Part shown: piece after piece, positions 22,596 through 33,930 of the stretch | How positions within the stretch are numbered: position 1 is the first letter of the stretch | How the letters are laid out: each line of letters begins with the position of its first letter | Assembly: GCA_902806565.1 (NCBI GenBank) | Contig: CADCXA010000066.1 | Location: 682,001-746,000 of the forward strand | DNA: 64,000 bases | Reading direction: 5' to 3' | From: Hypoxylon rubiginosum | Taxonomy: Eukaryota; Ascomycota; Sordariomycetes; Xylariales; Hypoxylaceae | Translations under genes and position numbers: made by a program | The notes under the pieces: model-generated | Told to the model about the DNA's origin: nothing | The model's input: only the letters and a program-made list of their open reading frames with translations | The model's database searches: none

Positions 22596-23476
22596 TAATT
22601 TGCCTTATAGCCACCGGTGCCAACAGGGAAACCCGTCCTTGTTGAGGAAATGAACATTGAAGTCAGAAGAGTGCTTTGACAGGATGCGGTAGGGGTTTAG
22701 CTAGCTATGTTCTCAGCCTTTTCTTTTTGCGTTGCATTACTTACAGAGCGGACCATGCTTGGGCGACAAATGCTGGATGATTCATGAGATAGGTACATAA
22801 TATCGATTGTTTTCTTCGATGAGTTCACATAGAAAAATGATTTGTTTTCATTCGAAGCCTTCGTGAAAATAACGTAGTGTCTAAAAAGTTATCTAAGCTG
22901 CTGACATAATCGGAAATGCAGAAGCCCTGTATGACTACAGTATTACTAAGCCGCCAACTACGTCGCGTCCACGATAATAATCCCTACCTCCTTGATCTTT
23001 CCCTTACAGTTGTGAACTTAACATTTTGGCTTCACTAACGAAAACTACTATGCTGTATTGGGAGTACGGCATTAGCAGTACCACTTGCGATGATTTAAGT
23101 GTTATCCTTCCTTGGCTCCCGTTTGCCCTTGCCGTTTCCCGAATTCCTGAAACACTCTGGCTTAATCATGGGCGCAATGCGGGTCGCGGGATCTATCCTC
23201 TGGCGGTCCTGCCGAATCCCGATTTGCTGCCCACCATTAAAAGAAAGACATAACACCATGTCACATGCACCCTTTCACAGGTGGTGCTGGTAATGATAGT
23301 ACCTAGTCTCTAGACATCTTTTTAAAGTTTGACAGAATCTGAATCCTTCGAGAGACGCGGAATGTAAAACGGGCTGCCATCGGCCGGAGCAATTTAGGCT
23401 GCCCCAATATGGCTCGTGAGTTAGCGCACTTTGCATCATTACCTCCTTTACTCAATGCTGATTAGGATGGCTAGTA
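22596..23476. other. Intergenic spacer between PNPOx and FATP genes
   Basis: About 880 bp that should contain a 3' UTR and the acyl-CoA synthetase promoter. No credible coding frame, repeat or RNA gene was noticed. Confidence 0.5.
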
Positions 23477-25464
23477 ATGGCTGCCGGAGTCATAGGTAGC
23501 GCTGCACTTGCAGCCTACCTCGACGCTCGTTTTCATATTCGCCATGATCTCGCCGCAGGTAGCAACAAAGCGAAGCTTGGGCTGTGGATGAAGCACATCA
23601 CGAAGCAAATCCAAAGCGGCAAGACACACATATATCATGTGTTTGAGGACCGTGCCAGCACCCCAATGGGCGATACAGCGTTTCTCATCTTTGAGGGGCG
23701 CGAATTGACCTACAGGGACTTTTACAATGCCTTACAGCCGGTTGGGAACTGGCTCTTGGGCTTGGGTATCGAAAAGGGAGAGATGGTCGCCTTGGACGGC
23801 GGCAATAGTGTCGAATTGATGTTACTATGGTTCGCTCTCGAAGCCATCGGAGCCGCTGCGGCTTTTATAAATTGCAACTTGACGGGAAAGGCGCTTGTCC
23901 ATAGCGTTAAGATCTCCGGCGCTCGATACTTCCTTGCAGATTCAGACGTACGTCAACTTGTGTCTCCTGTCGAGGACGAACTCGTCGCCGCAGGCGCACA
24001 GACGATATACTACGACACAGAGTTCTTCGACACTTTCACCAATACGGAGCCGCTACCTGCTTCCCGCCGCACCGGAGCTAGCATAATGGATGTTGCCGGT
24101 CTAGTATATACATCCGGAACTACGGGGATGTGAGTTGTCCTATGCGCCCCTTACATTTGGGCTTGGGATAGACAGGCCAACGCTGACTTTGACCCAACTC
24201 AAGGCCCAAGGCCACTGTTGTAACTCGCGCACGCTACATGATGGTACCACTTGCAGGAGGCAGATTTGGAATAAATCCCGGTGATCGGATATACACCTGT
24301 CTACCGCTCTATCATTCTTCTGCCCAATCCGCAGGTTGTCTCCCGTGCTTATCAGCTGGGGCTACCATGGTTCTGTCACGCAAGTTCTCACACAAGACGT
24401 TCTGGCCCGAGGTCCACGCCTCGAGGGCGACGGTGGTACAGTACGTTGGAGAGCTCTGCCGATATCTGCTTAACGCCCCGCCTAGCCCCCTGGACACCGG
24501 TCACCAGGTACGAATGGCGTGGGGCAATGGTATGCGCCTAGACGTCTGGGAACCGTTCCGCCAACGCTTCAGCATCGAGGTTATCCATGAGTTCTACGCC
24601 GCCACCGACGGCATGGGCGGCATCCTAACGAATCTGAACCGCGGGGACTTCTCGCGGGGCGCTATCGCCGTCCGAGGGCCGCTGTGGCACCTGCTGAATG
24701 GCGCGGACGAGGCCCGCGTCGCCATCGACCCGGACACGCAAGAAATCTTGCGCGGGAAGAACGGGTTCGCCGTAAGATGCAAGGCTGATGAGCCCGGCGA
24801 GATGATCCGACGCATGGACCCGAAGAACCCCAAGATGGGCTCCCCCGCGTATTACAACAACGACCGGGCCGCCGAGAAGCGGCGCGTCGCGGACGTGTTT
24901 GCCAAGGGGGACCTGTGGTTCCGCTCCGGTGACGTCATGCGGCTGGACTCGGAGGGGCGGCTGTGCTTCGTTGACCGCCTTGGGGATACCTTCCGGTGGC
25001 ATTCGGAAAACGTGTCGACGAACGAGGTGGGCAATGTCGTGGCGCAATTCCCTCAGATCCTCGACGCGAACGTGTACGGCGTTCTGGTGCCCAATGCGGA
25101 CGGTCGAGCGGGATGCGCGGCGATCGCCGTCGCAGAGGGCTTGTCGACCAAGCCCGAAGACGTAGCGGGCGGGCGGGGTCTAGATTTGAAGGGGCTAGCG
25201 GAGCACTGTCTCGCAAATCTTCCGCGGTACGCTGTGCCGCTCTTCCTGCGAGTTGTCGGACAGCTCGAGTATACCGGGACGATGAAGCTTTTAAAGGGCC
25301 CTCTTAGGTCGGAGGGAATCGACCTAGAGGCCATCGAGAAGGCGGCAAAGGAAAAGGGGCATGCCGCGGATGTCATATATTGGTTGCCACCTGGTGAAAT
25401 GGCATATGTTCGGTTCGAGAAGGAGGACTTGGCGATGCTGAAGAGTGGCAAGGTCCGTCTTTAG
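23477..25464 (+). CDS. FATP/FAT1-type very-long-chain acyl-CoA synthetase and fatty acid transporter, 637 aa
   Basis: Exons 23477-24129 and 24204-25464 are joined across a 74-nt intron that splits the ATP-binding motif (YTSGTTGM / PKATVV). The enzyme activates long-chain or very-long-chain fatty acids to CoA esters with ATP and couples this to uptake across the membrane. The AMP-binding P-loop YTSGTTGMPK, a GMGGI segment, WFRSGDVMRLDSEG and the FATP signature FRWHSENVSTNEV, as well as YTGTMKLLK near the end, are all present. An N-terminal hydrophobic helix (residues 2-15) anchors it in the membrane, as in Fat1 and human FATPs. Length is close to the family norm of 620-660. An upstream out-of-frame ATG lies 10 bases ahead at 23467. 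Fungal paralogues may also activate other carboxylic acids, so the chain-length preference is unknown. Confidence 0.92.
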
Positions 25465-27006
25465 TCACCTAATATGCTATCATTCGCGATGCGCTATTAT
25501 TATACTAGGTAGGTACCTAGGTAGCACCACGTGGGTTGTTAAGGCACATCATTATACGAATATAATGGTTGCGTTAGGTACTTGCGCGGGTTGAACACAC
25601 CCACACCCCCCGTACCTAATTTAAGAAAGAATGTATACCTACCGCTGAGACCCCTTTTCGCGCAGGGCCCCCTTCATTTACACCCATTTTAGCCAACTTT
25701 GACCCGTTCCAACTAAACAAGAATTAATGCCACACATCTGAAATTATTCTTATTAAAATACCAAATAAATGTAGTTATACTATCGTACCTAGGTAAGTAT
25801 TTGCGTTTTGACTGACGGCGGTGGATGAGCAAGAACACGGCAGAAACGATAGCTGCACTTGCGAAGGTACAGCCTATCGCAATACCAGCTGTAGCGCCCG
25901 GTGAGTACCTCATATCGTGTAACTCCGCAACTCGGAGAGTCAAAGAGTCAAAGAACGTTTGAGACAACGGAGGGCCGCCGGAAGTAGGTGTTCCTCCCCG
26001 AGACAACACCTGGTACAACCCGGCCTGTAAAATACCTATCTATTAATGAGTTGATAGTAATGAGTTGTGATAGCATTGATTTCTGATGGTAATAATTTGT
26101 GATAGTAATAAATACCTGAAGTTATGATAGTGGTGTCGCCGGCTCTCGCTAAGGGTCAAATCAAAATGGACCTCAAATGTCTCAGCATTCGACACCGTGG
26201 CCTACTTGGAAGATAATCTCGTCATTGGTAGGTACGCCGCATTTCGAGCAGCACACAATAGCCTCGCAGCGCTCTGATATGATATTCGGGATATATATAG
26301 GTACGGCCTGTAAGCAAACCCCTATTATAATTAGCACACCCGCTGAAGGGCAGATCCTCCGTTGTGTACCTAGGTACCTACACGCAGACATCTCGATTGG
26401 CTTTTACTACCTAACGTTCCATTGGGATCGGGTACCGGTGTAGCGTATGCCAACCTCATAAACAACAACTTGGAACCCCCCGAGCCAGGAGTTGTTGATG
26501 GCGAAGATCTCTCTAGGAATCCCGTCATACTTCCGACACAAGCCAAGTCCACCATCTCTGCTGTTCTCGTAAAGATTCATTTTCAAATCACCATCAAAAC
26601 AGATCGTTTTTCTTGCAGTCACCTAGGTCACTAAGAGTATTTTCATTGGTTCATTGTTCTGGCTGTTGTTGTGTGTTATTGTTTTTGCTGTTGTTGTTTG
26701 TAACTTGGTATGTTTTCTTTAATGATCAGAACGTCCAGTCTAAGTACTTCTCATATCATATCTACAAATTTTCTGACTTAGGTGCGTATTTGGTGTTTGC
26801 GTATGTTAAATTTACATTGATCTAGTCTATGTATGGCGCTGCCGGGCCTTAAAACAGACAAAACTGGAAGAGAAATCCACTACTACAGCCAGTTAGTAAC
26901 GGGCGCGTTGGCCGGAGTACATACCTACTACCTCCTTATATCCTACCTCCTAGCCATGTAAAGGAGAAGCCTATTGCAGCATTGCCGTATTTTTTTTACA
27001 TTCCGT
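25465..27006. other. Intergenic spacer rich in AGGTACCT palindromes
   Basis: This 1.5 kb carries several short palindromes of the CCTAGGTACCT type (25507, 25789, 26367). The pieces on the minus strand that look protein-like are treated separately; I could not join them into a gene. The stretch 26640-26710 is a T/G-rich tract (TTGTTGTTTG). Confidence 0.5.
25800..26024 (-). CDS. Possible terminal exon of a single-pass membrane protein (incomplete model)
   Basis: A minus-strand frame opens just after a TTTTACAG acceptor-like site and encodes a Ser/Pro/Gly-rich segment followed by a convincing transmembrane helix with a basic stop-transfer tail: GATAGIAIGCTFASAAIVS, then LLIHRRQSKRK. Such an end is typical of fungal wall sensors and secreted-then-anchored proteins. 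Upstream on the same strand a Cys-rich piece (ERCEAIVCCSKCG, about 26250) could belong to it, but I found no in-phase junction, and stop codons intervene. It may be a real gene with unrecognised introns, or a decayed copy. Confidence 0.3.
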
Positions 27007-27844
27007 TCACATCATACTACGTAAACTCCTTAGGACAGGCGCAACGCCCCATGGTTTATCGAAAAAGTAGAGTACATCACCTTTCGCACCGGCGACGAAG
27101 ATCCTCTCTAGTTCCCTGATGACTCGGTGGACGAGCTCCATCGTATCAGCAGAATAGGCGCGATCGAGCTCCGCGATAATGCACAGGTACTTGCGCACTG
27201 GCTGGTAGGGCCACTGACGCGGCTCGATCTTCTCAAGGACTTGCACCATCTCTTCTAAGGTGAGGTAGCGTACACGCCGGTCACACACGTTGAGACCTTC
27301 CAGGCGTGTTAGCAGGTTGGAAACCATGGAATGTAACAGCCTATACGCGAAGTCTTTTTCGTCCCCCCCTGGAAGATTTGGCCTGGACGGAGCGATAAAC
27401 ATGACTGGCATCCCGAGTTTTAACCGGAAGAGGTGTGCAGTCGTCGTGCGGAGCTGTTGTCTCTCGCTCTCCATGAGAACTCGCATCACGGCTACGTGGT
27501 ACGCTTGGAGAAACCCTCCGGTGAACTCTCCAATCTTGCACGTATCGCTCTCGAGCTGTCGTCGGAAGGATTGGCCGTTCACGGCCGGCCAAGTCCACTA
27601 TAGCAGCAGAAGTTAGTAATAATTGCTTGTTTAGTAAGGGGATGGGCTCATTTAATGCATGCTTTGGGAGTGGTTACTCCCAAGCGGGCAGAAATGATAC
27701 TAGAAAGGGGAAAAAGGAACTCTGGGTGTTACTTACTTCATAGTTGAGCACTTGTAGAGCTGTATCGTAGACATCCCGGCGCCTAGCCGCCGCAGGCTCT
27801 ATAGTTAACGTCATATCAGGCAGTTTAAAACCGAGGTCGGACAT
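27007..27844 (-). CDS. Uncharacterised ascomycete protein, 232 aa
   Basis: Exons 27844-27737 and 27597-27007, joined across a 139-nt intron (GTAAGT donor, CTATAG acceptor) in phase zero. I do not recognise a family. The product begins MSDLGFKLPDMTLTIEPAA, is soluble with mixed charge, contains no membrane segment or clear motif, and ends with a basic helix-rich region (RRVRYLTLEEMVQVLEKI and later LVHRVIRELERIF). Start is the first ATG of exon 1, needed because the exon-2 frame alone starts with a GTG codon. The adjacent gene on the same strand is another uncharacterised protein, with 608 bp between them; co-function is not shown. It is probably a genuine gene, as splice phase, codon pattern and absence of stops agree. 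Confidence 0.65.
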
Positions 27845-28451
27845 CTTTGTCTATTGTATCAAAGGCTTGGCTTACTTATTAGGTTATGTGTTCCTAACTT
27901 GCGAGTTTCTTTGATTTGATTTGAAAACATCAGCTAAAGAATAGAGATATATTTATAGTCAATTTATTCATCTGCATTATTACTGAATGGCATCGTTGCG
28001 TTAGATCTTGTCTTGAATTTGATATTGTTTCTGTAGTTAGGAAACATTTTTGCGTCAAGTCGATACCTACCTAGGTAGGGAGTATATAAACACTGCTTGA
28101 TACGAGACTCGTAGGCTGATCAATGACTTCTAGGACAGGGCTGGAGAATGACTGGACATATGATGGTGATGACTGGACATAGATAATACGCGCGGATGAC
28201 CTGGGGTTGCATTTGATTGGAGCGATAGGTTAAACGTCGTTAGGGGTTACGGGCGTTAAAATATTATAGCAGTAGAGGCTTATTTCCTAAGTTTCGTTAG
28301 ACTCATAGTAGGGGAGGAGTCATAAAAGGCAGGCTAGAGTGACAGGGGAAACACAGCTAGATATATGGACGTAGTAACCCATCAAGACAGCAAAGAGTGA
28401 CTACATCATTGTATTAGCATTAACTAGGTACCTAATGGTGAATCAACAAGC
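27845..28451. other. Intergenic spacer with AGGTACCT and a short direct repeat
   Basis: This 607-bp spacer includes ACCTACCTAGGTAGG at about 28068 and a pair of ATGACTGGACATA copies 21 bp apart (28147 and 28168). No coding frame was found. It should carry the promoter of the gene at 27007-27844. Confidence 0.5.
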
Positions 28452-29675
28452 TCAGAACGCCCAATACACCTTGACTTCAACTCTCTGGATGTTGTTCGAC
28501 CACCCCAGGAATCTGGCGCGTCCCCAGACGGTTATCATATCTCCATACTTCAAGTTCCTGACGAACTCGCCGTTTCCAGTACCCATTCCCCTGCCAGCAT
28601 TCTCTAATTCTCGCACTGCAGGTGAGTCTGTTTCGCTTGGGTCGACGTTGTCGTCCCAAGACCACTCCACATGGTGATGGTGCCAGCTTTTCTCGGCGTG
28701 CTTATTTCGCTGTATCAGGTGGTCTTCGTTGGGGAGTGTCTCGTGATGATACCGCATCCCGGGGGCGCCGCCATCACTAGGCACCACCGAGGGCCACACA
28801 GGACGTATGGCACAAGTTGGAATACTGGAAGAGCTCTCCGAACTGCCTTTGCTCAGCTGGTCTGGGCATGTCGATGAGCCTAAAGCGCGATGAGTATGTA
28901 ATCGTTCCGTGCATTTCAGGTACTTACAGTTGTTGTTCATGTCGAAGCGCTCCAGCCCGGCGTCGAACCAAGTAAAAGAGCTGCGGTACGTGCCGTGGTC
29001 AGTGTGGTGGCCGCTCCAGCCTTGGTCGCGGCTCACGATGTCAAAAACGACTCTTCGAAACGGATTCTCAAGCGTGGACATAGGAGGATCGACGAGCTTT
29101 TCCAACTCAGGCGGGGGATACTCCTGCTCGAGCTGTTTGGGCTCAGACTCGACTCTCCAGATATCTTCGCTGGCGGGTGTCCATTTTAGTCCTAACGGTG
29201 CGGTACGAAGCTACACAAACCCAGGTTAATTAATTGTGAATAAGCATATATAGAGGGAATTGAAGTCATGAAATAGCCTTACCAAGAATTGATCCTCGCC
29301 TGGGCGGCCTCCACGAACCGAGATATGACTAGGGTAGTTGATGCTAGTAGTGGCACAAGCCCAATATTCGGCGCGATCTATAATCATATCGACAAGCTCG
29401 GGAGGCAAGTTTCTACTCTTAGCTAGGATATCCTTCACCTGCGTGACATCTTCCGGGCTAACCTCGTAGGAGGTGGTAGAAGTTGGTGGGTGCGGATCCG
29501 GGGGCGGTACTAAAGGATTCCTTCTAAAGGGAATTCTAGCGCCTCCTCTACGGTTAATCATGATGGGCGCCCTTGGTGCTCTAGTGTTGTAAATAAATCT
29601 GAAGGAGAGGACTGCGATCAAGAGAAGTGAATATGTAGCGACAAAGTCAAGGTCAAAGTTGTTGAACAAGAACAT
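28452..29675 (-). CDS. Conserved ascomycete membrane-anchored protein of unknown function, 367 aa
   Basis: Exons 29675-29283, 29210-28928 and 28879-28452 join to 1104 nt in phase. The N-terminus has a hydrophobic helix (VATYSLLLIAVLSFRF), then a proline-rich stretch, then LPPELVDMIIDRAEYWAC. The second half carries RRVVFDIVSRDQGWSG, HGTYRSSFTWFDAGLERFD, VEWSWDDNVDP and the C-terminal VEVKVYWAF. I know this arrangement from many predicted fungal proteins, with the conserved DQGW, TWFD and YWA motifs, but no function has been assigned to it that I can name. The start is the ATG at 29675; an upstream TTG extension is excluded. The predicted N-terminal helix suggests attachment to an internal membrane with the conserved region in the cytosol. 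Confidence 0.8.
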
Positions 29676-30223
29676 GTTGATTGTAGGTTGCGAGAGAAGC
29701 AACTATTTAGCTATATGTACCTAATCTAATATGAAAGCCAAGGCTTCAGAACAAGGATATGGGGCAAAACGTTTGGCAGAATGGGTCTTGCCGGCCGAGG
29801 TTAATACAACACGTCAGGGTATGATGTATGATGCTTTTTGGGCCACCGCGTAGCTGGAACGAAGCAGTTGATTGTAACGTGATGTCATTTTGAGACATTC
29901 CTTATCGATTTCATCTAGGTATCTAGGTACCACTAGGCACCCCCTGTAGCTTAAAATATGGGGAAGGAATACGAGCCTACTACTTGTCGGCCCCCCTATC
30001 AGCCAGGGCGGCTATCGGTTCTAGAACGTTGGGAATGACATGAAAGACAATCACGTGAGATGACACCATTCGATTTCATAAGCCGTTTGCCGTTGAAAGT
30101 GGTCGGGAAGTTTTAGATGTACCTGTCTACTAAAATCCACCATGGAAATCGAAAAAATCGAGAAATTTCGGCGTCGACGTCCATTGTGGGCTTATATACC
30201 TCCCGGCTAATGAAGAGATCACC
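29676..30223. promoter_or_regulatory. Divergent promoter region between membrane protein and cysA
   Basis: The two genes are transcribed away from each other. The 548 bp contain AGGTATCTAGGTACC near 29915, an 8-bp palindrome TCACGTGA at 30051 and a TATA-like CTTATATACC at 30191, about 33 bp ahead of the cysA ATG. The E-box and TATA box are positioned to act on cysA. Confidence 0.55.
30051..30058 (+). promoter_or_regulatory. TCACGTGA palindrome (E-box, Cbf1-like site) upstream of cysA
   Basis: The 8-bp palindrome lies 166 bp upstream of the cysA ATG. In budding yeast the bHLH protein Cbf1 binds CACGTG upstream of sulfur-assimilation genes. Whether a fungal homologue uses this copy is unknown. 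Confidence 0.45.
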
Positions 30224-31801
30224 ATGAAAGCTCGAATCTACAGCGCGGTTGCTCTGCGACGAGTATCTTCCCCTCTACAACCAGCATTTAATGTGAGATC
30301 ATCTACCATCCTAAGCCGAACTCGACCTTCAAACTCATCATCGCTCGCGACCCCTATTTCACGGTATGGCGTACGATTGTTGCATTCACAGCCCGCCAGG
30401 CGATCCAGCGCAAGCACGGGTGAAGCGTCGAATCCCGCTATGGCGTTTCCCTGCTTAGATGCGATAGAGACGCGATCAGCGAAGCTAGAAGCCAAATCGC
30501 TTTCAACGGGACCTGAGCCTACATATACTACGGGTGCTACTGAGATTTTCCGCTGTAGGGACCCTCTTTCATTGGACTGGGGTGGTGTGCTGCCTGAGTT
30601 CGAAATCGCATACGAATCATGGGGCAAGGCGAACGCGGACAAGTCCAACGTGATTTTGCTACATACCGGTCTTTCTGCTTCGTCGCATGCCCACTCAACC
30701 GAGAGCAACCCGCAACCTGGGTGGTGGGAGAAGTTCATTGGTCCCGGGGCATGTCTTGACACCGATAAATACTTGGTAATATGTACCAATGTTATTGGAG
30801 GTTGTTTCGGGTCGACGGGACCGAGCAGCGTCGACCCGGCCGACGGCAAAAAATACGCCACCCGATTTCCGATACTTACCATGGAGGATATGGTGAGAGC
30901 CCAATTCCGGCTCCTAGACCACCTAGGTGTTGAAAAGCTATATGCGAGTGTCGGGTCCAGCATGGGAGGCATGCAGTCTCTGGCAGCCGGTGTGCTATTT
31001 CCTTCGAGGGTTGGCCGGATAGTGTCTATTAGCGGCTGCGCGCGAAGCCACCCATATAGTATCGCAATGCGCCACACGCAACGGCAAGTGCTCATGATGG
31101 ATCCTAATTGGAATCGTGGGTTCTACTATGGCAGAGTGCCACCGCATGCCGGAATGAAGCTTGCGAGAGAGATCGCCACGGTGACATACCGCTCCGGACC
31201 TGAGTGGGAGCAACGGTTCGGCCGCAGGAGAGCAGATCCAACAAAACCACCGGCACTATGTCCAGACTTCTTAATCGAAACATATTTAGACCACGCAGGC
31301 GAGAAGTTCTGCTTGACATATGACCCAAACAGTCTCTTATATGTCAGCAAAGCAATGGACCTGTTTGATTTAGGCCATGAAAATCAGCAGGCCACCGCGC
31401 AACGACGGGCGGATCGAGAGAAACTTATTCAATCTGGGTCTTCCCCGAACACGAATGATCCCTATTGCAGTCTCACATTGCCAGAGTTGCCCTACTCCGA
31501 GCAGCCCGGAACTAGTATGGATAACTCTAGCACACCTGTACCTGGCGACTTTCGCCCTCCAGAGGATCTTATCAAGGGACTGTCACCATCGAAGGACCTT
31601 CCGACACTTGTGATGGGAGTGGCCAGTGACATCCTGTTTCCTGCTTGGCAGCAACGAGAAGTCGCCAGCGCACTACGTCTTGCCGGCAACAAAAATGTGA
31701 CGCATGTAGAATTAAGCGAGGAGCAGAGCTTGTTTGGCCACGACACGTTTCTGCTGGATCTGAACAACGTTGGTGGCAATATCAAGAATTTCCTAAGGTA
31801 G
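30224..31801 (+). CDS. cysA: Serine O-acetyltransferase of the homoserine acetyltransferase (alpha/beta hydrolase) family, mitochondrial, 525 aa
   Basis: A single-exon gene. The protein has the alpha/beta-hydrolase fold of the MET2/CysA group: the nucleophile elbow GSSMGG gives S246, and the triad is completed by D469 (ASDILFP) and H506 (FGHDTFLLD). [30 protein letters not shown] and [14 protein letters not shown] are characteristic. In Aspergillus CysA and fission-yeast Cys2 this fold performs serine acetylation for cysteine synthesis, whereas the closely related MET2 acetylates homoserine. I favour the CysA type because of the long N-terminal extension (about 75 residues), rich in Arg/Ser and free of acidic residues at the start, which reads as a mitochondrial presequence, and because the region is 525 aa long. 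MET2 function cannot be excluded from sequence alone. Confidence 0.85.
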   Translation: MKARIYSAVALRRVSSPLQPAFNVRSSTILSRTRPSNSSSLATPISRYGVRLLHSQPARRSSASTGEASNPAMAFPCLDAIETRSAKLEAKSLSTGPEPTYTTGATEIFRCRDPLSLDWGGVLPEFEIAYESWGKANADKSNVILLHTGLSASSHAHSTESNPQPGWWEKFIGPGACLDTDKYLVICTNVIGGCFGSTGPSSVDPADGKKYATRFPILTMEDMVRAQFRLLDHLGVEKLYASVGSSMGGMQSLAAGVLFPSRVGRIVSISGCARSHPYSIAMRHTQRQVLMMDPNWNRGFYYGRVPPHAGMKLAREIATVTYRSGPEWEQRFGRRRADPTKPPALCPDFLIETYLDHAGEKFCLTYDPNSLLYVSKAMDLFDLGHENQQATAQRRADREKLIQSGSSPNTNDPYCSLTLPELPYSEQPGTSMDNSSTPVPGDFRPPEDLIKGLSPSKDLPTLVMGVASDILFPAWQQREVASALRLAGNKNVTHVELSEEQSLFGHDTFLLDLNNVGGNIKNFLR

Positions 31802-32691
31802 ATCTGAAGCATTTACATTTGGTGTCAGGCTTGGTTAGGCGGCTGGAGTGCCTGAGTGCTCGCATTTTGGAGGCGTAGGGGTAAAAGCATTGACTCATCT
31901 ACCATGAAAAAGCAACATGCATACCTAGGTACCTACCTACATGCAGGTAGTGTGATTGTTAGTGGGCAATCTCAAAACTTTCCAGGTTCTACACGTATGA
32001 TACAATGTTCGTCAGATGAGATATGATAGATCTCACCAATGAGCGACAGGGTAGCCCTATGTCTTTAGGCGGGGAAGTCGGCAATAGGGGATGTAGTACT
32101 GAGGATGTAATGTAATATGTCAAATTCTAGGTACCTACATGGTAAGCCAGCTCTCTGGGGTCCCTATCATAATCATTAGGTGCCTAAGACAGGTAGAATG
32201 TGCAACTATTCATCCCACGTTCACATATTTTGAGGTGGTAGCGCATCATCAAATGACAACTACAAGTCACAGGGTGTCACTTGTAACATACCCGTATGTC
32301 TTGCATTCTACCATCTGTACTGTCTCTTTTAATCCCTCTTGCCAGAAACGCGTCGATATCCTCTCGGTCCTCCGGGGTCGCACTTCTCATATAAGGTACA
32401 TCGGCGTGATAGGTTTAGGCACACCATAGCTAACCATCGCAAGTTCTTCACAAGAACAAAACTTGCTCAAAAACCCTCTTCCTCATGATCATAAATTCAC
32501 CTCATAATCCAAACAGTAAGCCTACAAGCACACTAATTCGTCGTACGCAGATAAACCCACGTACCCCAGATTTCTCTACTCGACTTTAGAGACCTACAAG
32601 CTCTAAGTTCCAACCTCTAAGTTCCAACCTCTATCCTATAACATCTGCATCACTTCATGGGCTCATATAGACGTTTCCGTCTCGTGTAAGC
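31802..32691. other. Intergenic spacer with AGGTACCT copies
   Basis: Copies of CCTAGGTACCTACCTACATG occur at 31923 and 32127. A 15-bp direct repeat CCTCTAAGTTCCAAC occurs twice near 32600-32634. The region also contains the promoter of the SRA gene. No coding frame was seen. Confidence 0.5.
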
Positions 32692-33930
32692 ATGGCCACA
32701 ATCAAGCTGTTTGCTGTTGGAAGCACAGAAGCCCAACAAGCCAAACACATGATACAACAAAATTATGAAATAGCTCTTCTTGGTGTTACAAGCGGCAAGC
32801 GGCTCGGTCGAGCTGCGAGACCAGAAGACAGTCCACACTTTAAAGGTCTCCTCGAGAAAGGGCGACTGTACCTCCAATGGTTAGACACTATCGAGATGAC
32901 GCCCGATATCAAGGAGAAGCGCAGTATGGTTAAACTGTTGGAAACCATAATAGACAATCCTCAGTTGTTTTTCCCCGACGATATGGTTGCCAGTGCAATG
33001 GAGCTCAGGAACAAGTGGGAAAGAGAGAATTGGGGCAGCAACGCTGTGGTAGAAGACGATACGGATTCCATAAGCCAAGACTCCGAAGAACTTGTTCCGG
33101 ATGCAACAGTGACCGCCTCGGCAGAAGGGGCGCAAGAGGCAACGATCGTTCAGAGCGAGCCTCCACCCTCCGATCACCCTATCTACGGAGACCAAGGTAT
33201 AATGCACGGCATAATGATCATCAGAGGTCCCACGGGCAGAAAGACTTACCGACTCAACCCTCGAATCCCTCAGAGATCTGCCAAAGTATTTGGCCACAAC
33301 GGAATTGCTGTAGGCACCTGGTTTGCTAACCAACTTGTCGCCCTCCATCGCGGTGCACACGGGTCGCGTATGGGAGGAATAGCCGGCACAACAGACCTCG
33401 GGGCCTATTCCATCGTGGTCTCTAACAATTACGAGGACCTCGACAACGACAAAGGCGAGACACTCTACTACTCTGGCTCCAACAGCCACAACAACAGAGA
33501 CCCCATGGTACCCGCACCGTCCAGTACAGGCACTAAGGCTCTGAAAGCCTCGATACGGACGAGACACCCGGTGCGCGTCCTCCGTTCGGGCGGACAACAG
33601 AACTCGTCCAGAGCCAACGCCTGGCTGCCTGATTGCGGGCTGAGATACGATGGACTCTATCAGGTTGTCGCCTTACGAGAGCGCATAAACAAAAAAGGTC
33701 TGTGGATACCTAGGTACCTGCGGTATACGGATAGTGTACCGTCCAGGAGACTAGCCGTCTTGACATACCACTAGCAAAAGTTAGCTGACAACAAATCTCA
33801 TACAGGTGGACTCTATGAACAGTTTGTGCTTCGCAGAGAGCCTGGACAGACGCCTTTGGACGAACTGCAACGTACCTCGCCGACTACGCAGCAGAAACTC
33901 GATTTGACGGCTATTCAACAAGGATATTGA
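32692..33930 (+). CDS. SRA-YDG domain protein, 376 aa
   Basis: Exons 32692-33697 and 33806-33930. The 108-nt intron (GTCTGT donor, CATACAG acceptor, GCTGAC branch site) interrupts the domain; reading through it would give a nonsense tail, whereas splicing restores KKGGLYEQFVLRREPGQ, the expected continuation. The SRA-YDG domain runs from about residue 199 to 350: VFGHNGIAVGTWFANQ, GGIAGTTDLGAYSIVVS, YYSGSNSHNN and LRYDGLYQVVALR (YDG at 319-321). In UHRF1 and plant SUVH proteins this fold binds 5-methylcytosine or hemimethylated DNA. The 150-residue N-terminal part is unrelated to a RING, PHD or SET domain, so this is a stand-alone SRA protein, probably nuclear. It is notable in an ascomycete, where DNA methylation is tied to repeat silencing. 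The intron contains a copy of the CCTAGGTACCTG palindrome. Confidence 0.85.

Noticed and set aside
30224..31801. MET2 (homoserine O-acetyltransferase) as first choice for this gene
   Set aside because: The mitochondrial-type N-terminal extension and overall sequence pattern fit the CysA/Cys2 serine acetyltransferase group better, though MET2 activity is not excluded.
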